Translations under genes and position numbers: made by a program
Shown: piece after piece, positions 43,736-54,904 of the stretch
Numbering within the stretch: the first letter of the stretch is position 1
Layout: every line of letters starts with the position of its first letter
The notes under the pieces: generated by a model
What the model saw: only the letters and a program-made list of their open reading frames with translations
Databases searched by the model: none
What the model was told of the DNA's origin: nothing
Source of the DNA: Diphasiastrum complanatum
Lineage: Eukaryota > Streptophyta > Lycopodiopsida > Lycopodiales > Lycopodiaceae
Direction: 5' to 3'
Assembly (NCBI GenBank): GCA_029204225.1
Contig: CM055109.1
Location: 47,176,184 to 47,240,183, forward strand
DNA: 64,000 nt

Positions 43736-44195
43736 CGTGGGTCCTGGGAACCGTGGAAGGAACCGTACCATGGTTCCTTAAACCGTGGTACGGTTCCTCT
43801 ATTTAATTGAATAATTAATTAATTAATTGATTAATTAATTACCAAATAGATTTCACAGATGATACAGATTTGACAAATTTCACATGATGTACAGATGATT
43901 TGACAGATGATACAGCTGATTTGACATGTGTGAAATCATCTGAAATCATCACTGATTTGACAGATTTCACATATTTCACATGATGTACAGATGATTTGAC
44001 AGATGCTGCAGATAATTTGACAGATGATTTCACAGATGATACAGATGATTGACAGATTTCACAGATGATTTCACAGAATTCACAGATTTCAAATATTTTT
44101 TTGGCCCTTTTTTTGCATATTTTTGGGTTATTTTTGGGGGGGAAACTAAAAAAAAAATTAATTAATTGATTAATTAATTAATTAGTACGATTCTA
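43736..44195. mobile_element. hAT-like non-autonomous repeat containing a minisatellite
   Basis: The left end (43736-43800) is packed with GGAACCGTGG, GGAACCGTACC, CCGTGGTACGGTTCC motifs, like the hAT end at 60535-60625. TTAATTAATTGATTAATTAA tracts follow at 43810-43840 and recur at 44155-44185. A tandem repeat lies between them. No protein is encoded. Exact termini and target duplication are not resolved. Confidence 0.45.
43853..44095. repeat. Minisatellite with CAGATGATTTGA units
   Basis: Degenerate tandem copies of words such as TTTCACAGATGATACAGATG and ATTTGACAGATGAT. On the minus strand they translate to repeated VKS units (SVKSSVHHVKYVKSVKSV). A coding role is unlikely. Confidence 0.7.
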
Positions 44196-44249
44196 TGAGT
44201 TGGTAAAATGTATGGCTACCCTTAAAAATTAAGCCATGGTTATTCTACC

Positions 44250-45400
44250 AATAGCGAAGCTCTTCATACTTCTGTAAATCGGGATCTGCATTGGCATTTC
44301 AGACTAGAATATTTAAATCATAAAAGTATCCAGCAGATGTTAAATTTGAAAATACTTCAAGGTCTATGTTATACTAATGAATTGATTTCTTAGGTTTGCA
44401 CGAGTTGCATTTTGGGCAAACATTCTGAAACTCCATTCAAAATAGATCATTCTCATTATTCAAAAGATTTACTAGATTTTGTTAATAGTGACATCTGTGA
44501 ACCTAACTCTTCCATGAGATGAGCTAAATATTTTTCGACCTTTATTGATAACTTTTCTAGAAGGATGGTGAATTATTTTGTTTAAAACAAATTTGAATCA
44601 TTCAAGTTGTTCAGGCAGTTAAAGGAATCTACAGAAACTCAGACTTCAAAAAAGATCAAAACTCTACGTATTGATGGGGGGGAGAATTCACATTCAATGG
44701 ATTCAAAGATTTCTACAAGGCACATAAGATACTACAACAAGCCACTCACTTTAATTCAATGGAGTAGCCAAAAGAAAAAATCTAACTCTCATATAAAGTG
44801 CAAAGAGCATGCTGGCCTGGCCCATGCCTCCCTTTCTAAATATTTTTGAATAGACGCAGTAGCAACTGCAACCTATATACAAAATTGATGTATCATTAAA
44901 GCCCTTCGCAAGAAGACTCCTCATGAAATTTTGACAGGATTGAAACCTTTTAGTCTTTGGATACATTGTCTATTCACAAGTCAATGCTAAATTAAGAACG
45001 AAGCTAGATGACACTAGTATCAAATCAATTTTTAAGGATATTCCTCCAATCACAAAAGCGTACAAGCTCTACAATCCAGTCACATAAAACTTTTATTCAA
45101 GTAGAAATGAAATCTTTATTCAATAGTCAAAAGCATACTTCCATTTGACTCCTATTTTTATTTGCAGCTGTAACCAATCTTGAAGTCCATCAAATGGACA
45201 TTCAAACAACATTTCTAAATGGAATCATTGATGATGTCACAATATGAAATAATACAAGATCAAAGCTTAGAAACATCTCATATTTAAATTGCAGAAGGCT
45301 CTCTATGGACTAAAGTAGTTTCCAAGAGACTGGTTTCAGACGATCAACCATTTCTTCATGCAAAATGGTTTTAACCTAGCTCGATAGCACATGTGACAAA
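44250..45400 (+). pseudogene. Degenerate Copia pol (H)
   Basis: In shifting frames: LHWHFRLEYLNHKSIQQM (pre-integrase), CTSCILGKHSETPF, LLDFVNSDICEPNS, TFIDNFSRRMVNYF, KIKTLRIDGGENS and KKTPHEILTGLKPFSLW (integrase). LEVHQMDIQTTFLNGIID follows, the RT block that usually reads QMDVKTAFLNG. There are many stops, so this is an old copy. No LTRs were found. Confidence 0.7.
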
Positions 45401-45689
45401 GACACCATCCGAAGCTATCAAGCACCTTTTCTTAACGAGTTATGACTCTCTGATTCGATAAGATTTGCTTGCAAAAGTTGCATCATCTTTCAAAATCTAC
45501 AATTTTTTTATTACCAGCATATTTTTTAAGTCAAGAAAAGTTATGTGCAAATGAATTGGGCCACTAGGACATGATACGTGAGTGATGCCATATGATCCCC
45601 TTAAACTAGCGCCACAAGTGCTCTTAACCTATCGTATACCATTTGAACTCCATATGGCAATTTCGAGCTCATTAGGGCAAGAGGCTTTC

Positions 45690-45910
45690 AAAATTTAGGC
45701 ACCCACATGAAGGAGCAATTCAAATTTAATCATCACAAGGTTTATCTCCAAAAGATTCCAAAATGGAAGTAACCAAGTCTTATGTCCACACTTATTGGAA
45801 ACCGCCAAGTGTCGGTCAACACAAAGAAATCGAACGCTCAGGATCCACCCTGTTGAAGGATCCAATCCAAATCCACCTTTCATGCTTTGAACTTAAGAAA
45901 GCTTTCAAAT
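45690..45910. repeat. LTR-like fragment related to 18486/20225
   Basis: Shares CAAAAGATT..ATGGAAGT, CGGTCAACACAAAG, GGATCCACCCTGTTGAAGGA and TCCACCTTTCATGC with the Gypsy C LTR-like repeats, at lower similarity. Confidence 0.5.
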
Positions 45911-45975
45911 ACTTGAAAGTTTTGTAGTCGATTTTCTTTTCTACTTCATTTTCAATATATTAGGGTTTAAAGTTT

Positions 45976-46253
45976 TGTAGTCGGGGTCAGGTAGTGGTGA
46001 AAGCTCAAAAGATTATGTTTCAAATTTTTATGCATCATTAACTCCCGAGCAGAGAGCACAACTGCAACTTAGCCAAGATGAGGGTGGTTTCTCACAAGTG
46101 ACTACAGCTCCCGACCCTACTGAAGTGTCATCCACAAATCGTTATTACGATGTGGATTCTCAAGGTAACATAATTGCCAACACAAAGGGAGAGTGGTTTT
46201 GGACTGACTCTATTCTTTATGCCAACGCCATTTTGGTGATAGATTGTTTATGA
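45976..46253 (+). other. Unidentified open frame of about 91 codons
   Basis: A frame without ATG reads SGSGSGESSKDYVSNFYASL, TPEQRAQLQLSQDEGGFSQV, YYDVDSQGNIIANTKGEWFW and ends ILVIDCL before TGA. It lies between two LTR-like fragments, so it could be the remnant of an element's gene. I do not recognise the family. The smooth, hydrophilic composition suggests it was once coding. Confidence 0.35.
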
Positions 46254-46259
46254 AATAGT

Positions 46260-46520
46260 CTTTGCTTACATATAGAATGCACTTGTGCCCTAACCGAGAT
46301 CCTGCTTCCCTGCCCCTAGCTAGCAGCATTCTAGCTATGCACATGCGCACTACCATCCACCTTCTCCTAGGTAGATAGAATGAATGGTGACTGAGATCTT
46401 CTACCCTTGTATACCTGCAAGGTAGGAGTCTCCATGCCAAGCACATATCCCAGACTACAACAAGTGGCATACATGCGATCCACTTGAATCACTGGTCAAG
46501 TGGTTGGGTCCCTAACATTC
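46260..46520. repeat. LTR-like fragment with AGGTAGATAGAATG block
   Basis: CACTACCATCCACCTTCTCC and TAGGTAGATAGAATGAATGG match the outer part of the Gypsy C LTR-like repeats. With 45690-45910 it brackets the frame at 45976-46253. Confidence 0.5.
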
Positions 46521-46599
46521 CCTCCTCCTTGAAAAGACTATTCTTCTAAGGAAATCCACAAATTTCTATCTAAGGTCTTGTTCCTTTTCCGAAGTGTCC

Positions 46600-47967
46600 T
46601 TGTCTATGGTGGGGCACCAGCCTACTTAAATACTTTCTCTATGACTTGGGAAAAGCCAAAAGCCAGAAAGCAAAAGCTAAAGGCGAAAAGCAAATTGTTA
46701 TTATTACTATCATCCAAGTTCTCTTAATCTCTTATGCTGGTCTTGGTGTGTGCGAGTGCTAATATGATTAGTTACCTCCTATCTAGAATCTGTAGATCAA
46801 ATTCTAAAGTTGGAAAAGTACAGGTTCAGATTGGAGACATAAAGGACGTGCTTTATGTACCATGAATCCCATTAATGAATGTGTATCTTGCTCCTTGAAT
46901 TCTGCCATGTTGGAGGAGTCTGGCTGCTGCTGTTGTTGCTTCTTCGTCTATTGTGAAGCAACATGTGGTGGTGCAGATTGACGAAGAGCAGTGTCTCATC
47001 AAGAGGAAGGACAATGAAGTAGTAGCTAAGGGCATACTTGCAAGAAGGTTGTACAAACTTTAGGCTCAGGTGGTGGGTCATCATGCAAGTGTTGCGGATA
47101 TTGGATCATTAAGTTATGGCACGAGAGATTTGGACATCTGAATTACAAAAGTCTACAAGTCTTGAGAAAATACAACATGGTTACAGATTTACCTCAAGTT
47201 GTTTCTGATCACAAGGGATCACAAGGTTTACGGTTCTGTCTTAGGGAAACATCATATGAAGAAATTGTTGTCTAGTACATCATATGAAGAAATTTTTGTC
47301 TAGTACATTCAAGGCGAGAAATGTTCTAGAGCTTGTTCATATGGATTTGTTATGGGGGAGCAAGTTACTTCATGGTGTTTGTTGATGACTACTCTAGGAA
47401 GACGTGGATTTATCTTCTCAAGAATGAGGGTGAAGCATTCAAGTATTCACACGGTTTAAGACATGGGTGGAGAAAGAAACAGATAGACCAATCAAAATAA
47501 AACGCTCGGATAAAGGGGGAGAGTATCTTTCTATGGAATTTCAGGTGTTTTGCAAGGATCACAGTATAAAGAGACAATTTGCAAGCACGGACACGCCTCA
47601 ACAAAATGAAGTTGCAAAAAGGAAGAACCGTTCTATTGTGGAAACTATGAGGAGTATGCTTAAAAGTAAGGATCGTCCAAATATGTTTTGGGGTGAAGCA
47701 ATTAAGACGGCGGTTTATCTTTTGAATCAAAGTCCTACAAAGGTTGTAGAGAATCGGACTCCAGAGGAAGCTTACACGGGACGGAAACCTGATGTGAGGG
47801 CTTTTCATAAGTAGACTAGCGCTCCACAATAGATTCATTCCATTGCATAGAGCTTTGCTCACTCCTCCATAATCAGACTTCTGTTAATCTCTTATGATGG
47901 TCTTGGTGTGTGAGTGCTAGTATGATTAGTTAACTCCTATCTAGAATTTGTAGATCAAATTCTAACA
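46600..47967 (+). mobile_element. Copia remnant E with LTR ends
   Basis: An LTR end (about 46729-46807, TCTTAATCTCTTATGCTGGT.. to ..CAAATTCTAA) recurs at 47872-47967, where it ends TTCTAACA. Between them are scraps of protease end, pre-integrase and an integrase core. The right LTR end abuts minus-strand Gypsy integrase sequence, so this copy was inserted in, or recombined with, Gypsy G. Confidence 0.75.
46808..47815 (+). pseudogene. Copia E pre-integrase and integrase
   Basis: The stretch gives IGDIKDVLYVP (end of protease), LWHERFGHLNYKSLQVL (pre-integrase, other frame), then from 47467 a clean stretch: KIKRSDKGGEYLSMEFQVFC, IKRQFASTDTPQQNEVAKRK and KTAVYLLNQSPTKVVENRTP. In QQNEVAKRKN a glutamate replaces the usual glycine and lysine replaces the catalytic glutamate of NGVAERKN. 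A tandem copy of a 31-bp unit near 47242-47305 adds to the damage. Confidence 0.78.
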
Positions 47968-49275
47968 AATGTTTTCCCACTTTCTTTCGAGAATTTCCAA
48001 TGGAAGCAACAAGCCAGCTGCCTTAAGTCTTTCAACTTTATTTACTTGGCATTGCCCGCATTTGCGAACATATGCATCTACTTAATCTGTAAGTCTTGGC
48101 CAGTAAAAGTTCCTCTTTACAAAATCAAGAGTTCTTTCTGTGCCTAGGTGTCCCACACTGGAGCTGTCACAACATTCATGCAGGATTTGGGCCTTAGTAT
48201 CATCATATTCTAGCAAATATACTTTCCATTCTAGAAACATAACCCATTCCTAATGGATAATCTTGTTGTATCTTGTTTCGAGGAGAAATCAAGGAATCCT
48301 GCTTTTCAAGTTGAATGCTACATATAAAATTTCCTGCCATGACATCTAGCCAAATTTGACCGAAGTGCTTGTCGGTCTTACACATATCTCTCAGGGATAG
48401 ATACAAATTAGATTGGATCTCATAAAAGCTTAACTGATTAACCTCTCCAATCCAGCTTAAGGCATCCGTGACACGGTTAGACATACCCTTACGTACTTAA
48501 CGTCATACTCTTGGAGCAACTTTGACCACCTGGCTTTACGACCTCGAAGATCAACCGGATCACAAATATACGTTAGTGCTTGGTGATGAGTCACAATTGT
48601 AAACCTAGAGCCATATAGATGATATCTCCAGATTTTAAGGGCATTTATCATGGAAAAAAGTTCCTTATCATAGGTGGAATGCTACTTTGGGTAGGAACTT
48701 TTTGCTTTCAAAAGCAACCGGTCTACCATCCTAATATAAGACTGCCCCTACAGCAAAGTCACTAGCATTTGTCTCAACATATGGCTTATTAGGATCGACT
48801 ATGTCTACACAGTGTTTCAGAGTTTCAAAACTTTGATTCAACTCTTCAGTCCAAGTAACCAGAGGACTGAACTTACTATCTCGGAAACTGTTCTTTGCCC
48901 CTTTGAGGAGATTCATCAAGGGTGATGCAATCACCGCATAATCCAAGATGAATTTGTGGAAAAACCCAATAAAGCCGAAAAAAGACTTGACTTCATGTAT
49001 GGTTAGGAGAATAGGCCACTCACGAACCTTAGGAACCTTATTAGGGTCAATTTCCAACCCACGGTCCGAAATAATATAATGAGGCATTCTAGTCTTCTTT
49101 AAAAGGATCCACAGTTGGATTCCTTGGTGTAGACCTCCTATCTTAGTAACCTCAAGACAATCTTGAGATGCTCCTCATGCTCCTTTAAGGTTCTACTGTA
49201 GATAAGAATATCATCCAAGTAAACAACTATGAACTTCCCCAAAATATGGACGAAGAAGATGATTCACTATTTGTC
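47968..49275 (-). pseudogene. Gypsy G: RT end, RNase H, integrase zinc finger
   Basis: On the minus strand from 49275: [11 protein letters not shown] (catalytic block), MPHYIISDRGLEIDPNKVPK, FFGFIGFFHKFILDYAVIA, then RNase H with ETNASDFAVGAVLY, IWRYHLYGSRFTIVTHHQAL, LRGRKARWSKLL. The connection is followed by the integrase finger AQILHECCDSSSVGHLGTER..CGQCQVNKVERLK. It ends at LERKWENI where Copia E begins. DNAS is expected where TNAS is read, and THH replaces TDH, so RNase H residues are lost. It is the same family as remnant C. Confidence 0.83.
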
Positions 49276-51090
49276 GAAAGGGAAGGGAGAGAAAAGCTCA
49301 TCATAATATTAACTTGTCTGTTAAAGAGATAGTTATTCCTCACATCATGGATGATGCTAGAACCAAGGAGGCTTGGGATATTCTAAAGAACTTGTACGAG
49401 ACAGTAAATCAATCTCGAATTTTGTTCTTAACTAATAAGCTACATACATTAAAGATAGGTATAGGTGAATCAATAATAGATTACTTTACTCGAGTGAAAG
49501 ATTTGAGAGGACAACGTATTGCAATTGGAGAAAGTGTTCCAGATTTGATTTTGGTATCTATCATGCTTAATAGTTTACCTTTTGGCCTATCTAAACTTTG
49601 TTATGATGATGTCTTTACGGGAGACAAGGCCTTCTTTCGATGAGCAAATGATGACGACAAAATCTCGTTAACAGGGACGATTTCAAGGAGCAGGCATTCT
49701 TAGCAAAGAAGCAAGGACAAAATTCCAAGAAAGGTGGCAAAGGGAAAAAGACCAAAGGCAAGAAGAAGCAACAAGATCAACAAGAAAAATAATTAAATCA
49801 ACCGGAACATGGAAAGAAAGCAATTCGAAAAGGAAATTGTTTTATTTGCGGAAAGCCAAGGCATTACACAAAGGAGTGCTAGAAAAACAAGTTCAAGAAG
49901 AAGATGGAAATTCTGTTGAAGAAGAAAAAGAACTTAATACAAAGATAAGTACTTTGGATCTTGACGATTGTGAATTGTTTTTGGCATCAATATCTTTAAG
50001 TTACTTCTCAATGGATGAAAAGTGTTGGTTTTTTAATTCAGGTGCATCAAAAGATATGACTTCTGGGCGAGATTGGTTATCTAGGTTTCAAGAACTAGAT
50101 GATGGATCAAATGTGAAGTTGGGAGATGACTACACATATGAAAGGGAGTTAGAAAAGTACAGGTTCAACTACCTTCTGGAAAGATTGGAAACATAAAGAA
50201 TGTGCTTTATGTACCAAGAGTCAAGCAAAACTTACTCTCAGGTTTAGCTATTGTGAAGCAACATATGATTGTTTAGCTCAAGTTGTTTTTGATCACAAGT
50301 TTTGTGAGGGCTGTGTCTTAGGGAAATCATATGAAGAAATTTCCATCTAGTACTTTTAGGGCGAAAAATGTTCTAGAACTTGTTCATACAAATGTGGTCC
50401 TATGAAAACTCAACCTTATGGGGGAGCAAGTTACTTTATGGTGTTTGTTGATGATTATTCTACAAAGATGTGGAATATGTTCTCAAGAATAAGGGTGAGG
50501 CATTCAAGGATTTCACATGGTTTAAGAGACAGGTGGAAAAAGAAACAGATAGACAGATTAAGATGCTTCATTCGAATAAAGGGGTGGAGTATCTTTCTAC
50601 AGAGTTTCAGGTGTTTTACAAGGATCAAGGTATAAAGAGACAATTTGCAAGTACAAAAACGCCTCAACAAAATGGAGTTGTGAAAAGGAAGAATTAATCT
50701 ATTGTGGAAACTGCAAGGAGCATGCTTAAAAGTAAGAAACTTCTGAATATATTTTAGGGTGAAGCAGTTCAGACAATGGTTTATCTTTTGAATCGAAGTC
50801 CTACAAAAGTTGTAGAAAATCGTACTCCTGAGGAGGCTTACACGGGTCGGAAACCTGACGTAAGTCATTTGAGGGTTTTTGGAAGTATTGCATATGCTCA
50901 CATACCTAAGGATTCAAGGAGCAAACTGGATTCAAAGGATACTAAGTGTTTATTTCTTGGATATGATAGTCAAGAGAAGGGATACAAGTTATATGACTTG
51001 GAGTGTAAGAAAATTATCATAAGCAGGGATGTATTCTTTGATAAGGATGGATCTCATAAAGATACAGAAATATCTTATGATAGGAGGCAA
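49276..51090 (+). pseudogene. Copia F: gag, protease, integrase
   Basis: It starts inside gag (INLSVKEIVIPHIMDD, then SRILFLTNKLHTLKIGIGES). The knuckle CFICGKPRHYTKEC ends at a stop near 49880. The protease has WFFNSGASKDMTSG, with asparagine in place of the catalytic aspartate. Integrase follows with FMVFVDDYSTKMW, LHSNKGVEYLSTEFQVF, KTPQQNGVVKRKN and LLNRSPTKVVENRTPEEAYT. It stops after ISRDVFFDKDGSHKD, before RT. It is the same subfamily as Copia E. Its right end lies roughly 80 bp from the CBL exon at 51171. Confidence 0.82.
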
Positions 51091-51170
51091 GTATTCTCAT
51101 TAACTCAAAACCTTTTCACATGTAAAAAGGCTCATTGAAAACTATGCAATTTTTAAAACAAGAGGCTTAC

Positions 51171-51230
51171 TCGATCCGCAAAGAGACTTTCCTTCTTGTT
51201 GTTTTTAAATAGAGCCAATTTAAACTCCTC
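51171..51230 (-). CDS. CBL: CBL exon joining EF-hands 1 and 2
   Basis: This 60-bp exon encodes [20 protein letters not shown], 20 whole codons. On the minus strand the borders are GCTTGTAG/GAGGAG and GGATCGA/GTAAGCC. The first residues finish the helix after the EF-hand 1 loop begun in the exon at 54236. The last lead to VFDLFD in the exon at 31516. Plant CBL proteins carry [20 protein letters not shown] here, which supports the call by near identity. Confidence 0.95.
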
Positions 51231-54200
51231 CTACAAGCAAACCAACCACATCTGTGAAAATCACTTCACTTTAACCAGTTCTTCCAATTTCACAACCATG
51301 ACAATTCATCAAAAGAACTCCAAAGCAAGCAAAAGCTCTATGCATCAATGCCCAGTAAAGTCTATATAAAAACATGACACAGAAATCTGTACTCCACAGA
51401 AAGTTATCAGACCTGCGCTAGTCCACTCAAACAAATTCATAATATCAATGTAAAACACTGCTTTAATGTGTTGAGTTTAACGGTTTTCATAGGTTTGTGT
51501 TGCAAATCTTCAAGGGATACAATTTTAATATTGAGAGAGTGTGAGGCCCTGTATTCATAATTCAGGAACAACCTTTCCACTTGAAATAAAGAGCAATGAC
51601 CTACTTCCAAAGAAAGCCGTAACAATTTGCAAAATGTAATACAAAGGTGATGCAATCATATGCCTGTCAGCTTACAGTGGCAGCATTTAAAAATGTAGCT
51701 TGGATATTAAGCATCACTGGATATATGGCTATGTAAGATGAACCAGCTCCCTCATGCATCTAAATGCATAATATTCATCAAGCGATCCTTACGATGTACC
51801 CATATTGGGAGCTTTTGTTTAAACTTAATCAATTAACACATTTTCGTATGGCGTCTAAACTTGTTCATGGACTTATTATGGATCATCGTGGTCAAAACAA
51901 CCTTAAAGAAACCCAATAGCAAGGTGGAAAAAGTAAAGATACCAATAACTTCACACAGTGATATTCAAAATCTTAACATCATAGGTTATGGAGTTCAAAC
52001 TGCCACTGCGCAGCACTTTACCTACAAATACTTCTGTCAATCATAGCGGCTTGCGTCTTCTATAGCAATAGTCATACATCAGGATTTTGAGCAAGCTGTT
52101 ACTGATCCAATAATGTAGACCCTTGGAAGTTGCCCATTATAGTTCGCTCTGAAATATTTAGCTCACAAGCAGGGTTGCTATTTCAGTTCACATCCCAATC
52201 AACAAATCCAACCTGCTGTACCTGCTTGTTTGTAGCTCAGTGTCACCATAGTCGGAGTTGAAAAGCCAAAGCACCAGCCTTTTTGCCTCCAATCATACAA
52301 ATGCTGTCAGTTTTGTTTCCTTAAGCTAATTAGTACCTCCTGATTTTCATACATGAAGACTAGTTTGGCAGGCTGGAAGGAAATGCCGTCATGACTTTTG
52401 CCGGCTTGTTTCCTAAAACAAATTTCAAAATTCCGCTTCTATTACAGTACAGGCTCCAATAGTAGCACCTGTCACAGCACTTTGAGCCTTTCTCTTAAAG
52501 AAGACCATCTATGACTGTTTGTCAGGCTTGTGAAATGCAAATGACTTGTAAATCTCAGAGGTACAAGGTGACATTCTCGCTTCGGGGACAGTTCATCTAC
52601 AAAATAATCTCCGTAGTACCTTCCAGGGTATCAGGCATCTCCTGCTAAAACTGTTGCTTTCTGTTACAAAATCATAACATCGTCTTTCACCTTATGAGTT
52701 GCAATTGGTTAATTTATCTTTGGAAAGGAATAGGCAAATAACCATGACTACGATGTGTTTTTATCTTATACAAAATAGGATGATAAATACCAAGCTTACA
52801 CGTATTTTACCTTAGCATTTCGATAAAGGCAATCAGTAGACCATATTTTGAAGGTAAATAGAAAGGCATACAAGAGGCATTTATAAAAAGGTTCTTAAAT
52901 ATATTGGGATTGCTACGGGAGCTTCATCTGAAATAATCAACAGATGAAACCGCAGCAGTTAACATCTTGATTATCAACTCTAGTATGTAGCCAAGGTTCT
53001 AAGCAGACCAACTTTGAGTCCTATTTGCAATAGCCAAGGTGGTAGACCAAAGTTCCAGCATAATTCTCTAAGAGCAGTCAATACCAGCTTGGTCTTTGTT
53101 CTTTGTCAAGAATAAGATCTTTTGATGTCTTTCAGTCTTGGTATATAGCCTTTCAAGTTTCCAAAAAATTATATTATATGTTGCATTTTATTTTGGATTT
53201 TACTTCCAGAAAGCCTTTGATGGTGCTATGCTTTTCTAATGTTTACAGATTCAAGTGCAAATGGACATACAAGTGGAAATCACATGAAGATTAATCAACA
53301 GAAGCAACTGGAGAAACTAAAAACTGCATAGTGCACATAATATATGGCAATCACATGAAGATTAATCAACAGAAGCAACTGGAGAAACTGAACACTGCGT
53401 AGTGCACATAATATAGCACACATTCTTTGCATAGTTTGGTAGAATGACACAAAAGGACAACCACCCAAAAAAATACTTGGCAGGACAAACTTGTGGCCTC
53501 AATGAGGACAAAGTGTTTGCCTAATATTTGCAATATGATTTTTTTTAAATATTCTCATTTACCAAAAGTTTACAAAAACTCCAGAGGGCTTTACTAACTT
53601 CATGGTCTCAAAACCCTAGGTTAGTGGAAGACTCGAGAACAGAAACATTGTCTCAAGAATACATGCTGCAAGATTTTACAAATTAGATGGAGAGGGTAAG
53701 GTGAGTATGAATCAAAACAATGAAAACAGATTGAATCTTATCAGGACACTGAAATTTAAAAGTTAATCAAATATTAAGCTATACAGTTCTGATTTTCACT
53801 ATGCACGAGCATGATGTGCAACCACCATGCTCCATAGTCACTACTAGATCAAAATCAAGTAGACATGAATCAATACTATAGATGTAATATTTTGTGGAAG
53901 ATTTGAAACCACAAAGCCTAAACAAAGTAAGTAGGGCATAACAAGTAGAGTAATGGGTTTGAAATAGATTTACAATAGGTCTCAAGAATCCAAAAATGCA
54001 GCCCAAACATTACATTTCCACACACTTTCACACACTCTCAAGCATCCAAAAGGTGTAGCAAACGATACATTTCCAACATTGCAGCTGGGAGTATAACTAA
54101 AATTCTATTCTCTCTTCAAGATACATCAAATCAGAAAGACTTATTGTAACTATGGAGTGCATAAACGTAGCAGAATATGTAGCATACAGAACACCATTTA

Positions 54201-54235
54201 ACTCAATCTTGCAACATTGATGCTTCATATATTAC
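51231..54235 (-). other. CBL intron of 3005 bp, no gene or transposon seen
   Basis: The shortest visible intron of the gene. I see no transposon protein, LTR or primer site on either strand. The only structure noted is a 71-bp tandem duplication at 53278-53416. Confidence 0.6.
53278..53416. repeat. Tandem duplication, 71-bp unit
   Basis: AATCACATGAAGATTAATCA..TAGTGCACATAATATA occurs twice head to tail with a handful of differences (second copy from 53349). Confidence 0.88.
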
Positions 54236-54318
54236 CTTGTTAATAAGGCCATCATCAATAACTGCACTGCTGATCTTTTTGAACAGCTCATACAATGCTT
54301 CCACCTCACTCACGCTAA
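54236..54318 (-). CDS. CBL: CBL exon: EF-hand 1
   Basis: This 83-bp exon opens with TT completing a codon (phenylalanine expected) and then encodes [15 protein letters not shown] and [12 protein letters not shown]. On the minus strand the borders are GTGTCCAG/TTAGC and [26 protein letters not shown] is the non-canonical 14-residue first loop that marks CBL proteins and separates them from calmodulin. The preceding exon, holding the start codon and any lipidation motif, was not found between here and base 64000. Confidence 0.95.
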
Positions 54319-54904
54319 CTGGACACATTGGCACAACTGAATATCAGAGTAGATATGTTTCTATTAAGAAATTGCTCTTTATTCATGTTCTCTTAATAAC
54401 TTCTTTTGCTTCAGTCATGCAATAGCCAGATAGTTTCTTGAGATTCAATATGTACCAGTCAGAGTCTTTACAGAGTAGCTACATACTGGATGTACTGTGA
54501 TAAAAACAAGGAACATAAAGGCTATAAAACAGAAATGTAATGCCATAAACATTAGAAGGAACTTCAAATACCAGTAAAAACATTGGATAAAATTGCCTCC
54601 TCTGAAAAGTCCACGATCACAAAATGTTAACAGCATCATCAGGATAAAAATACACACTTAGGAAAATTTTGGAAGAATTGTCAGACATAGAATGTGCGCC
54701 CTAATTTCTTCAGCAAACAATCCATTTTGAAATGACTCAAAATGGTCTAAGAGTAATATATCTCAAAGGTAAACCCAAGATTCACTTCAGCACATCAATC
54801 AGGATTTGATGAAATCTGCTGAAGCATCTTAAAAGAGATTCCAGCATAAAATATATATGATCAAGATATCTCCCAGTGCTAGCAAGCTACAAAAAGTGAT
54901 TAGT

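Larger units (their letters stand above)
13683..54318 (-). other. CBL: Host gene locus: calcineurin B-like (CBL) calcium sensor, partial
   Basis: Four minus-strand exons (83, 60, 109 and 53 bp) give about 101 uninterrupted residues, colinear with plant CBL proteins from [15 protein letters not shown] to QLYDFKQQGFIERSE. CBL proteins are EF-hand sensors that bind CIPK kinases and recruit them to membranes in calcium signalling. The wording ([21 protein letters not shown]) is nearer the CBL2/3 type than CBL1/9 from family knowledge; I do not assign a number. Introns are 3005, 19654 and 17672 bp. The N-terminal exon and the exons after EF-hand 3 were not found in the window. All splice sites are GT..AG, phases fit and there are no lesions, so the gene is probably alive despite dozens of kilobases of inserted repeats. 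Confidence 0.9.
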
